Under the pieces are notes generated by a model. The model was not told where the DNA came from. It searched no databases and was given only the letters and a program-made list of their open reading frames with translations. Shown piece by piece: positions 44,478 through 54,454 of a DNA stretch of 64,000 nt (within the stretch, counting starts at the first letter, position 1; each line of letters opens with the position of its first letter). Source of the stretch: Symsagittifera roscoffensis (lineage: Eukaryota; Xenacoelomorpha; Acoela; Convolutidae). The translations under genes were made by a program, and so were the position numbers. The stretch lies in the NCBI RefSeq assembly GCF_963678635.1, contig NC_087063.1:6418386-6482385 (forward strand), written 5' to 3'.

Positions 44478-47400
44478 GCCCGATTTTGTTTGCCTCCGAG
44501 GACATCACCGTGCCGTATTCTTTCCGTCTCAAGTTAGAGTTCATCGTCAGCTCCTTCAGATACTCCTGCATGGCTTGCTTCTCATCCCAGGCCATCAGGT
44601 GCCCTCTCGGGGAATTCCTTGCCTTAAGCATCTCTACATAACCCCCTGTTGGATCTCCCACGTAGACTGAGTCTGGTTCTGTGATCCGACTATACTCGAC
44701 CACGTCGAGTTGCCCCTCCAGCTTCATCCAGGCCATGTTGGTTCGCGAGGGCTTGTAATCATCAAGTCCTCCAGATCCGCACTGACTGATGACTTCCGTT
44801 TCTAGCTTAGTATCCTCCAGAGTCCGTGCGTTTTTCTTCGATTTTGTGGCCGTTGTGCACTGGCTTTCGATTTCACCTCTCTTTTTTTCACGGTCTTGCT
44901 TCCTGTCTTCCCTCTCAACCGCTTCAGTCCTCTCTTGGCTCGCCTAACGTGTAATTTCCTCGTGATCTGCTGATTATCGGCACTGTATTCTATGACTGAC
45001 TCGGTCAGAACTTCAGTCACTACGGATTATATTAGTTTCTCTAGAACCTCGCGCATGATGGGTTGGTTTAACCCCACCTACATTACGGACTGCGTCCCGT
45101 ACCTGCGTATCACATACCATGTCCTTTCCATGAAGTTACTCGATTCCATGTCACTCCTGCCTTTTGTTCAATTTCACTCTGGTATCTCTCGCACTCCTTT
45201 TCAGGTAATGTGCTCAGGAAAGATTACCTCAACGTCTTGTCAATTCTTCTCGCCCTTGGTGGTTCAAAGAGCAATTTCTGTATGTCCCAACTCCGGTAAC
45301 AACTTGCCAGGCCTATTGGATCCACTGGGGATAAGCTGGCCGCCGCCTCCCTCGTATGGGACATGAAAGACGATGGTGTCATCAGCAATAGATTTCCATC
45401 GACTTCCCCGTCGTCGTCTTCACTGAACTGGTGTTCCAGCGAATCTCTCTCCAACGCTCCTAGGTCCAATCCATCCGACTTCTCTCCCTTTCCCTCCATG
45501 TGATCGTCGTCCTGATCCATCTGTTCATCATCGTTCTTGTCGGGTTATGGCCCAGGTCCCGAAGGGCCTTGCCGCATGTCCGTGCCCGAGTCCGGCCGCG
45601 CCGGTACGGTCAGATCCCCTGCATGATAGAAAAACTCATCATTCACCAGAAATTCTACCAATTCATCGCCATATGGCGGCAGCTAGTCGAAGGTCAAGTA
45701 CGTGCCTCCTCCACTTTCCTTTGCCACTTCCACTAGTATTACTTTCGCTTCTCCTGGCCACTTTAATCGTGACAAATCATCTGCTGGTGTATACACATCA
45801 TTCCACACAACAGCAGAAACCCCTGGTCTCTTGGAAGGTGGTGCCTTGATCTTCTTCCGGCTCCAAGCATCAGGAAACGTGAAGTCGAACGTGTGCATGG
45901 CCGCAACGTTCCAACTGATGAAGCACGGCTCCATCCCTTCACTCCACTTCCGCATTCTCTCTTCCGCATCACGAACCGCTCTGATTCGAGGCGCAATGGC
46001 AGTAGACGTGACCCCTAACAACATCCTCCTTATTGGTGGATATCGAGGCATTGGTCCGGCAACGGCCTGGACCCGGAAAGCCACTCTTGCTGATTGTCTT
46101 TTACGTGTGCATATGCTTCCGGCCAAAGTGGGACCCGCATCGCCTCTCCTGAATCCTTCACCACTGGTCGCAGATTCCAAAGCTTCGGATTAAACTGGAC
46201 ATGGGAAAGGTCATCGCTGCCCATTCGGCACTTGAAGTTGTTGTTGAAGTCCATCAACATCCATCCTGGCTCCGCTATCTTTCCGAAAGACCTGTCGTCA
46301 CTGGCCAACCCTCTCAGCTCCTTCTGTTCCACCCATATCAGCACGGAACAATCCAAAACCGAGACCAAGTTGACATACAGTACCGAGTTCCTGTATGCTT
46401 TCACTTGCACGTCTGGGAACACAAATGACATCAAGGGTCCGTACACCACCGTGACGAACTCCCTCAGTCCATGGACCAGAGACAGCGTCTCGATCCACAT
46501 CATTACAGCCAGATCTGTCAGCAAGGGCATGCCACAAAACTGTTTGCATTCACCCGCTCCCGTCGCCACCTTGTCATCTCCTGTGATACTCTTATCATGT
46601 TGCAGAAGGTACTGGAGCAAGAGTAACCTCCAATCCTTCATCTTCTTGTACGAGGCAAGTTGTTCCTGCAGTTGTTCGGGGTAGCGTAATTGCACGAGCA
46701 AACCGCCCAGTCGACCATATGTCATGGCGATCGGGGTAAGGAGTCCATCCAATCTCAGGTCCGCTAACGCTTGGGTGAAGAGATTCGCAGATCCCTTCAC
46801 AAAGTTCTCGTGACCAAACGTCACGTACAGTGCTAAAACCAGACCGATCGACAGTTTCCGGATGTCCTTGACAAAGCTCGCGATCAGATTCCGGGCGGCC
46901 CTCGGATAACACGTTGACAGGAAGGATGGCGTCCATCCAACTCCCATTCCACTCAAGATAGCGTCTGATTGCTCATATTGTGCCCTCGTGGCCAAAATAT
47001 TAGCTTGGAACTTATCCAACGACATCGTGTTCACGTCTTGCATTAATTGTAACAACATGCCCCCGGCTAACTCCCTCTCGTTAAACAAATTTTTCAGATA
47101 ATCGTGTAACTCTTTGATTACTGCCGGTGAATGCTCGAATGCGTCCTCTCCCAAGATACACACTCTCGGCGACAAACACAATCATGCATTGGTATGTGGC
47201 TTCGTCCTCAAGACCAACGAGATCCTCCTCCGCCGATGTCATATTCGTTCTAATCTTTCTCCCCTGTTCATTTCTTGCATAATCCATCTGTCTGAACCAG
47301 AGGTCGTTGGTCACCTGTTGCACCAACAAGTGATCATCGTCTTCCCATGGCCTTAACTTCAGTAACCTGTCGAAGTTGGACAGCTCCAACCCCAGGACTT

Positions 47401-48341
47401 CATCCAGCACCAACCGAGTTGTGCTGCAATCCTTGAAGCCCTGGATGGCATTGGAAATGTCTGTCCAGATAGCAGGAAGCCCGTAATGGGTGGGTAATAG
47501 TTGTTAGGGTCCATCATCCTGTTGGGCGCAGGTATTATCACGCTGAATTGTCCCTCTGCCAGATTTGTGACCATCGTATACACAAACTGTAGGGGTTCAG
47601 GCAATGTGGCGTACCCCGGTGATAGCACGAAGATGATCTTCACCACAGTCTTGGTGAAGTTTTGCTGCACTGATGCCTACACTTCGATCATGGCTGAGAG
47701 CCACGTCATTATAGCCTCTCCTATGACTTCATTGCTCGGGATTGATCCGTCCGTCAGACGGGACAACAACCCTCTACTCTGCAGGTGGTCATTCGAGCCG
47801 GCATTTACCATCACCTGCGGATCCATGCCGATCGCCCTCCGCACGCTTATCGTCATGCCTGTAGACTGCCCTCAGTCCAACTTAGGCGCTGTCAGGAAAA
47901 TCACATCAAATATTTGGCAGCCTTTTGCATTCAAAGGATCATAGGCAGCAAACAGGCTGTCACCCACTGGTTTCTTCAGTCCCGCGTATCTCCTATCATC
48001 CCCTCCACCGAGATTGCTCCGAGGTAGTCTCTCGAAGCGCCTGGCGCCTGGCCGGGTGGTTTGGAGAACTGCCTATAGAGCTTGTGGTGCTTGTTACTGG
48101 GCTTATTCTCTACCAGAAAATTGCCCTTCTGAGCAGGTGGTGTCAGTTCCCTGGCTCTCCGATGGACTTCCGTAAGAGATCGGGTATTCAAGGGCCCAAT
48201 GGTTTTGTCCTGAGGCAATCCATCAAAATCCTCGAACCTGAGCGTAGTCGCGGAGCTAAACTGTTCCTGTTCCGCTAACAGCCAGTCCAAACCCGGTATT
48301 CCATATAATACCAACACTGTGGGACCATCTCCACCGATCAT
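44478..48341 (-). pseudogene. Large protein of unknown function with an N-terminal SGNH-like segment
   Basis: Minus-strand coding sequence can be followed for about 3.8 kb across frame breaks. Near the N-terminus KKPVGDSLFAAYDPL (GDS at 47,956-47,964) and, 55 codons later in the same frame, MVNAGSNDHLQS (G-x-N-D at 47,788-47,799) look like SGNH-hydrolase blocks I and III. They are followed by VKIIFVLSPGYATLPEP and APNRMMDPNNYYP; the expected D-x-x-H is not obvious. Next comes a long, mostly helical region, open for 383 codons (46,030-47,181: GMGVGWTPSFLS, KLSIGLVLALYVTFGHENF, LDCSVLIWVEQKELRGL). Then IAPRIRAVRDAEERMRKWSEG and SAVVWNDVYTPADDLSRLKW (45.7-46.0 kb), an acidic tail (about 45.4 kb) and a basic stretch (about 44.9 kb). 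Stops and shifts lie near 47.86, 47.68, 47.45, 47.15, 46.05, 45.68 and 45.55 kb. I cannot name the large part. Confidence 0.55.
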
Positions 48342-48630
48342 CCTTCATGCATCCTCTCGACACGTCAATGTGCTCATGTTCATTTTCTCTCGACACGTCA
48401 ATGTGCTCATGTTCAACTTCGTTGACCGTGTTATACTGTCCCCAACCGCTGGGGTCTGGACGATTCCAAGGCAGCACGCTGCTCGGCTCAACTTCTTCAG
48501 CCGGCATGACGCTCATCGATGGGTTTGCTGTAGAAGCAGGAGACGCCGTGGCGGGCAGGTTACTGGTCCTAGACAAAGCCTGGCAGCTAGTCTGACTCTG
48601 ATCAATCGATCTCCCAAGTCGGCTCTCCAA
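48256..48630 (-). CDS. Linker ORF with a 33-bp in-frame tandem duplication
   Basis: A 124-codon frame rich in Ser, Pro and Glu, read between the two SGNH-like segments. EHEHIDVSRENEHEHIDVSR shows an 11-residue unit repeated twice, encoded by a 33-bp duplication at about 48,355-48,415. It is probably a disordered linker of the same polyprotein and not a separate gene; the two neighbouring frames overlap it. Confidence 0.35.
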   Translation of the reverse strand: MESRLGRSIDQSQTSCQALSRTSNLPATASPASTANPSMSVMPAEEVEPSSVLPWNRPDPSGWGQYNTVNEVEHEHIDVSRENEHEHIDVSRGCMKDDRWRWSHSVGIIWNTGFGLAVSGTGTV

Positions 48631-48640
48631 AGGTTGTCTT

Positions 48641-50129
48641 CTAGGGAGCAGTCACCAACCATTCTCTCAGATACGAGCTTGGAGCAACGGGAGCGGCTGC
48701 ACTCATTTCCATTGCCAGGGGCCCAAGGCGATTGGCGAGAGTTTCCGGCACGTTACCCCTCACTCTACCTCCTCCAGTCAAACTGGTCCGAGCCAGTGAG
48801 TTGATTGTCCTCAATTCTTGCTCCATTTCCCTTATCTGCGTCTGCAACACGTCGTTTATCCAGCGTCTCCCTTGCTGGTTGTTGAAGTGTATACCATCTC
48901 TGTTGAGCGCAAGATGATCAATCATGCGCAGCATGTTCTCAAGATCCATGAGTCGCAGCTCGCTGGGATTGCTTCTCACCAGACTGCGGGTCATCTCGTT
49001 CCACCGGGTCACGTTGCCCTTCATAAAATCCGCCACCGGCGTGCCCACCTCCGAGTTCTGCGGTATCGTGCACAGCACCACGAGTCTGGGCCTGTATTTC
49101 TCCTTCAGTTCGTTCAGAAGGCAGCCAAAAGGGGCTCCCACTTGCCCTCTGAAGTTATAGGGGTCCTCGAGACATCATTAGTCCCGAGCATTATCACCAA
49201 CGTGTCTAGATGATCCTCGCCCTAGAACTTCATCATCTTGATGACCTGAGCCACGGAAGCTCCTCCAAAATATAGAACAGTAGTCTGACCATTGACAAAG
49301 ATCTCGTTCAGATCCCTCACTAAACTATCTCCGACAACCAAATGACGACTCCCTGGGGGAATTGCCTGGTTGCTCATGGCCGGGTTCCAGCTCATGCCAT
49401 TCAAACAAGCTCGAGGATGCTCCGCGGCTACTTGCACGAACTGGTTGCGTACCGTTAGTTTCTTCCTGATGTCAACTACGCAAGATTTCGGAGTCGTTCC
49501 GCCATGTGTAGTCCCCGTTGGTACTATGGCTCGATGTATTCGCTCCGAGCCACTTGAGGAACGATCAAGGCGTTGGGAAGGGACGACCCTACCCAGCGTC
49601 CGGCCAGTGGTCCTGTTGATCTCATTCATCACTGCTCTGGCCACCTGATTGAATGACTCTTGAAACTGGGGAGCCAGATAGGTGTCTGAAGGATCCGATA
49701 TCGTATTCCTCGGGTTCTGAGCAGACTGTGATGTCTGCTGAGGAGCATCGGGCTCTCTCGGTGCGCACAGCTCCTGTGCCTCCTCTCCCTGTGATGTGCG
49801 TCCCTGCATCCCTCCGAGGATTTCATCGTCGCCAGAACCTCCGGTGACACTTGGCTCATCCTTGCCATAAATAGCTCCTTCAGGTGTTTTATTTCTCCTT
49901 CCTTGAAGGCCATTTGCATATCTTTGAGCTTCTTCTTCCATTCGTCTTTTTCTCGAGCTATTGCCCTGTACTCTTGCAGCTTCGCACACAGCTCGCTCTG
50001 ATATTTATCCTTCTTCTCCAACGTCTCAATCGTCTCCGAGATCTGGATCTCTATCTCGTTCATCCTCACTCTCTTCAGTGGAGGAGCAGCTGTTGGAGAA
50101 TCTACTGTGTGACGGGCTCGGCCCATCAC
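48641..50129 (-). pseudogene. Coiled-coil plus SGNH/GDSL hydrolase-like protein, frameshifted
   Basis: Starts MMGRARHTVDSPTAAPPLKR (50,129), with a strongly charged coiled coil over residues 25-90 (IETLEKKDKYQSELCAKLQE). After a frame change near 49.85 kb a disordered stretch leads to HLVVGDSLVRDLNEIF (GDS, 49,324-49,332). TAG at 49,222 follows, then VIMLGTNDVSR (GxND, 49,174-49,185) in the same frame. After another shift near 49.14 kb come RLVVLCTIPQNS and LNRDGIHFNNQQGRRW (D-x-x-H, 48,887-48,898). Ser, Gly, Asn and Asp/His of the four SGNH blocks are therefore all present in order. SGNH enzymes are esterases or lipases. A coiled coil followed by an esterase domain is known from ORF1 of some CR1/L2-type LINEs, but no LINE RT or endonuclease is nearby. 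Confidence 0.65.
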
Positions 50130-50266
50130 GTAGTCTTTTCGCTCCTACGAGCGGCTGCACAGGTTGAACAGGTAGGGCATCTCACCTAGCCGGTGATCCC
50201 TCTGCTCGCCTAGTCCCGGCTCACGAGCCAAGTCGTGGCCTGACATTTCTCCTCACCGCCATCTCA

Positions 50267-50566
50267 TCAATCGGTTTTGACCTCTCTCGATGGTCCCAGA
50301 CTCACGTAGGCCAATATCAACACTACTTCGATGGAGCGATTCCCTCGACCATCTCGTCCCAATGCATTGAGGAGAGCGAACATCGTCAGTCCCGGGTCTT
50401 TTTGTGCAAAATCACAATCAATCAGCCGCTGATATATCTCGTCTAGAGTCGCTCCTAGACTTGCTGAGACAAAGTCCACCAAATCATTTGTGTCACCCAT
50501 CTTTCTGTCGTATGTTTCTTGTCGTCGTGTTCTTTTGATTCTTCGAGGTCCAGGATAAAACATCAT
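50267..50566 (-). CDS. Small 99-codon ORF at the head of the accessory block
   Basis: The ATG at 50,566 gives a basic start (GPRRIKRTRRQETYDRKMGD) followed by DLVDFVSASLGATLDEIYQR and a folded-looking remainder. It ends 270 bp from the window start of this reading, at a TGA after SREVKTD. A second in-frame Met (MGDTND) is an equally good start. There is no recognised family. It lies just downstream of the 300-bp spacer after the macro ORF and just upstream of the coiled-coil/SGNH ORF, all on one strand. Confidence 0.45.
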   Translation of the reverse strand: MMFYPGPRRIKRTRRQETYDRKMGDTNDLVDFVSASLGATLDEIYQRLIDCDFAQKDPGLTMFALLNALGRDGRGNRSIEVVLILAYVSLGPSREVKTD

Positions 50567-50569
50567 TCA

Positions 50570-50879
50570 CGTCTTTTTAAAAGCTATCCATTAAAATTCT
50601 CTTTTCGTTCTTGATTTAAAAATTAGCACCAAAGTGGATCGTCCACCTGCAACCTTATCAAGGTAACACAAATGAGCACTGTCACCTTCATCTTGGAGTG
50701 TTCCAGGTCTCTTATGATACAAGCATCGCATAAAACATAGCGTAAGAATAACATAATACATTAGCATCACATATTCACACTATTACATAAAAACCTAATC
50801 CCTACTAGCTTGCCTAAAACTTAGTCCTAATGCCTATGAAGTAAACTCAATAGAAACCACTTATCGCCGAATGCAACTC
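50570..50879. other. Non-coding spacer between macro ORF and accessory block
   Basis: AT-richer than both sides and full of short A/C phrases on the plus strand (AACATAGCGTAAGAATAACATAATACAT). It could hold a splice acceptor or promoter for the downstream ORFs, or the junction of two elements. It is not clearly repeated at 62.6-63.3 kb, so I cannot call it an LTR. Confidence 0.4.
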
Positions 50880-51935
50880 CTAGCATATGCTCAGATTGTA
50901 CTTTTTATGTGTGTAAACCTCTATGTAAGTTTCCGAAAATATCACGTTTACAAGGGCATATAACTCTCTCGGATGTAGTTTTCTTCTATTGGGATCATAG
51001 ACTGGTAACGAGAGAGAGGTCACTCCTCTCTCAACCAGAAAACCCCTAAGTCGACTCAAGGCCAATACCAAGCTCTCTGGATTTACGTGTTGCTTATCAG
51101 TGGCTTTAGTGACCAGGAAACAGAAATATTTCCCTGGTATCTGTGATGCGACAGGGGGCAGTGCTATCATCCCTCCCACACCAGGCCTCTGTTTCCATAC
51201 AAACTCGATATTCTGATACTCTCTTTCAAAGTCAGCCGCTAGTGCTGTTTTGAAGCTTACATCCGCGGTTATCGCTATAGCGCATGGACGTTCCGTGAGA
51301 ATGAAATCGCTATCCGTTATGATGATTTTGATTGAATAATGGTTTGGTAGTTCAAAAGGCGGTTTCTTAGCGTTCTCGCCTTCCGTTTCCAGTTCTCCGG
51401 TTTCTCTCGCCGATTTTAATTTGTTAGTGATCAGATTTTTGGTGTGGGTGAGTCCTACCCCCACTCCCCGGACAAAAATATCCATCGACGTCCCCGGCGA
51501 TTGCCCAAAGTCGTGCAGATCGAGGTTGGATTGCGGAACGAGTAGAGGGCCATCTGGAGCGACCCAGTTGGAATCGGTATTGTCATGGATGACATATTTG
51601 ATGCCGTCTGTATCGATGTCCTGAATCGTCAAGATTGTCTCTTTACGATCTACCGGCAGATCATGGAGCCATTCGAGCATTCCCAAGTTCGTTAGTTCTT
51701 GCTCATGAGTCTCCTCCGACTCTGGTTCGAACTCTACTTCTGGTTCGGAACGATCGTCGATCCAATCCTGATCCATGTCATTAATCAATTCGATCTCTTT
51801 TGGCACCACTACTTCATCCAGTCCCACCAGCGATTCCATCATATCGCTTAAAACTATCCTGTCTATGACGAATTCCTCGCCATACGGGTTGTACTTCTTC
51901 TTGTTACTTCCTTTCTTGCTCTGGCGTGTTTCCAT
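50880..51935 (-). CDS. Retroelement ORF with TARG1/OARD1-like macro domain
   Basis: Intact 351-codon ORF starting 42 bp after the stop of the integrase tail. Residues 1-200 are acidic and probably partly disordered. Residues 200-345 follow the TARG1/OARD1 (Poa1p-like) macro-domain layout: IKIIITDSDF (GDLF position), CAIAITADVSFKTALAADF (CIS.D.RMGAGIAVLF position), GKYFCFLVTKATDK (YIYYLITK), then a helix, GVTSLSLPVYDP (GVTDLSMPRIGCG) and YALVNVIFSETYIEVYTHK. TARG1 removes ADP-ribose from acidic residues. Here both glycine loops and the GCGLD segment are replaced, so catalysis is doubtful; the Lys in LVTK is kept. ADP-ribose binding or a purely structural role remain possible. The ORF is undamaged in a damaged element. 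Confidence 0.6.
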   Translation of the reverse strand: METRQSKKGSNKKKYNPYGEEFVIDRIVLSDMMESLVGLDEVVVPKEIELINDMDQDWIDDRSEPEVEFEPESEETHEQELTNLGMLEWLHDLPVDRKETILTIQDIDTDGIKYVIHDNTDSNWVAPDGPLLVPQSNLDLHDFGQSPGTSMDIFVRGVGVGLTHTKNLITNKLKSARETGELETEGENAKKPPFELPNHYSIKIIITDSDFILTERPCAIAITADVSFKTALAADFEREYQNIEFVWKQRPGVGGMIALPPVASQIPGKYFCFLVTKATDKQHVNPESLVLALSRLRGFLVERGVTSLSLPVYDPNRRKLHPRELYALVNVIFSETYIEVYTHKKYNLSIC

Positions 51936-51977
51936 GATGAATGGAAAGTTAGGTTGTACTCCTTTATCGATTTCAGT

Positions 51978-53411
51978 CTATTCTGAGCATTCCCAGTCCT
52001 CTTCGGCATAAGGTAAAATTTCGTCGTCCACCTCTACTCGCTCGATCAACTCCAGGTCCAGAGGCAGATCGCAATTATCCACCACCTCATTCCCGTCGTT
52101 TTTGTCGCGCGTACCCCTTTCAATCACTTCACAAACAGGATCCACTATCAAATAGTCTCCCTCCTGCATGTCCGTTGGGTTGCACCAATCCTCTGATGAG
52201 GCATTGTGCGGTTTGATGTTTTCGTAAGGAGCTGCTCTTCCGGTGCTCAATCGATAAAAACTACCTCCTTGGTGCACTTCTGTTATCTGAAATGGACCGC
52301 GCCATTTTTTTCTACTAACTTTTAGTTCCTTTTGGTGGAATTACTTCCTGGAATACCCAGACGTAATCGCCAACTGAGTAGGCTTTTGCACCTGCAGTCT
52401 TTCAAATCTCCTTTTTTGTCTAATTTGCGCCTGTAGCGTGTTCCTCCTGCATAAGTCATTGAGGTCCGGCTGCCTTCTAATAACATCACGCACTCACGTT
52501 TGTGGTGCTGTTTTTTCCCTTCATACTCAGGGTAGCAGAATAATAACGGAAGGGCTTTTTTGTGACCAGTTAGCATCATATGCGGACTTTTTCCTGTGGT
52601 AGAATGCTCTGTGCTGTTGTAAGCGCCTATCACTTGCGGCAAGTGTCTATCCCAGTCATCCATTTAGCGTGAGCAAAAAGATCTCAACATGGATACCAGT
52701 GTGCGGTTTTGCCTTTCAATTAGGCCATTCGTTTGTTGGTTATAAGTGGTCGAGTGGGCCTGGGACACCTGCGACCTCTTCATTAACTCCTTCGTGAGAT
52801 CACTTACAAACGCTTAGCCATTGTACGATTGGAACGTGATGGGGGCAGCTATGCCTCGCTATCCACACATTTATCAAGTGATCGCACGTTTCTTCCGCCG
52901 ATGCCGTCATGCAGGGTGCTGCCTCTGCAAATTTCGTGAAATGATCGATCATTACCAGCACCTGATTGCAGCTCGCGGCTGTCATGCAAATCTTCTGATG
53001 ATCAATTTGCACTACTTCGTTGAATCCCGATGACTCTATTGACTGCAGGGGGAACCATATTTTCCTGGGATTCTTTGCCTGTTGACACGATAAGCATGCA
53101 GAGATCCACTTTTCATAAGCCTTCTTCAAACCAGGCTATTCGAATCGTTTCTGTATCCTGTTGTCCACTTTGTCCATGATCTGATGGCCCATCAGATCAT
53201 GTGAGCGAAAGAGCAACTCAGTCTGGTATAACTGCGGTAACACTATTGAATTATACTTGTAAAGGATCTTGTCCTCTTTCTTGCGTTTACAGGCTGCGAT
53301 TCCGTCTTTGTTCAGGTACAACAAATCTTTTCTCTTCATGTAAAAGTGCTTCAAAATTTTATAGCTGTCTTCTTCATAGCTCCTTTGCCAGGTGCCCCGT
53401 TTTCGATCCAT
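51978..53411 (-). pseudogene. Integrase of the minus-strand Ty3/gypsy-like element, broken
   Basis: The HHCC module reads RSHDLMGHQIM (53.2 kb), then ACLSCQQAKNPRK (53.1 kb). The core has VVQIDHQKI, with the first catalytic Asp near 53,003, and VLVMIDHFTKFAEAAPC. At the second catalytic Asp (about 52,810-52,830) the DNA reads YNG followed two codons later by TAA, so that Asp is lost. The Glu motif TNGLIERQNRTL is kept at about 52.7 kb. TAA at 52,664 interrupts SR*MDDWDRH, followed by YNSTEHSTTGKSPHMMLTG. A GPFQITEV-HQGGSFYRL C-terminal module and an acidic tail end at 51,978. Confidence 0.75.
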
Positions 53412-53419
53412 CTCTTCAG

Positions 53420-54310
53420 GTTGCTCGTCATTTTGTCAATTCGTTTAGCCCTCAGGAGATCCGGCAGCCGGTATCTGGCTTTCAGATAAGTCTTTACCAC
53501 GTTCAATTGTCCGCTTATTACCTCCGGGGCAAAGATATTACCTCCTGCACAGATGGCTCCGTACCATGTGGTAGTAACCTGGTGGGGCGTTTCGGCACTG
53601 CTATCAGTTCAAGCTCATCTGCGCCATTATCCACTACAGTGCCCTCCTCATCGGAGGTATACCGGTCTCTGTCTGGGTCCTTTTGCATTTCCCGGTCCAG
53701 CCCGCGCCGTTTCCATTCCACCAACAAGGAATGAATCGCAATCTCCGAAACATCAGGATTGGAAGTAGTCTCAGATGTGTTCTCCCAGGACTTGGGCCTC
53801 GAGTCATCACTCGAGCCGATGGATTCCACATCATCATGTTCCAATCTGTCTGTGATGTTTCTCGATTCCCAGGACAAAATTCTGTCCCCTGATCACTTTG
53901 ATTCCGACTCCGCGGACAACATTCTGTCCCTTGGTTGTCCTAACCTCGTCTACCCGGACAAGTCGTCCTGTACGGGCTTGAAGATGCCTGACTCCCCGGA
54001 CATTGTTTTGTCCCGGATCATACTCTTCCCTTGCATTCGGCCCGGCTCATACTCTTCCCTTGCATCCGTGACATGTACTTTTCTCGTGAAGCTGGACTTC
54101 GACTTGACTCTGACTTCTTCAGTGGCTTGAACCTGGGCCGATGTCCGATGATCTGTGAGCGATGTCATCAACAAGACCTCCTTCGGCATTGAGTTCACCA
54201 GCTGGTTTACTATCGACCGGCAATCCCGTTGAACACCTTGACTACGAATGATCACTGGCTTCTTCTCTATCCTCTCAGTGACGGTCAACCGTTGCATTGT
54301 TTCCATTCAC
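53420..54310 (-). pseudogene. Linker between RNase H and integrase with acidic insert
   Basis: Frames at 53,950-54,306 (TVTERIEKKPVIIRSQG...) and 53,518-53,877 (SSDDSRPKSWENTSETTSN...) are charged, Ser/Glu/Asp-rich and unlike pol domains. Repeated CGGACA...TTTTGTCC phrases occur on the plus strand at 53,87x-54,01x, and a GGCTCATACTCTTCCCTTGCAT phrase occurs twice near 54.03 kb, which points to local duplications. Function not recognised. Confidence 0.4.
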
Positions 54311-54454
54311 TCACGATCATGCCTGTCCACTTCCCTATCTAGCAAGTCACGGAGCTTCCCCTTGACATCCGGCGCCAGTTCAGCGTCCTATTTAGCAGGG
54401 CTATGCTGTTTATACTCAGCCTGGTAAGCTCTTGCTGTTAAGGATTGGACCAGA

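Noticed and set aside
44992-45366. 124-codon plus-strand ORF
   Set aside because: Antisense to the acidic tail and basic stretch of the minus-strand accessory protein.
45702-46193. 163-codon plus-strand ORF
   Set aside because: Antisense of the frame containing VVWNDVYTPADDLSRL; composition is an artefact of the opposite frame.
46094-46684. 196-codon plus-strand ORF
   Set aside because: Antisense shadow of the minus-strand 383-codon frame; no protein-like motifs.
53201-53734. 177-codon plus-strand ORF
   Set aside because: Lies opposite integrase and linker coding sequence; Ser/Cys-rich reading typical of antisense.
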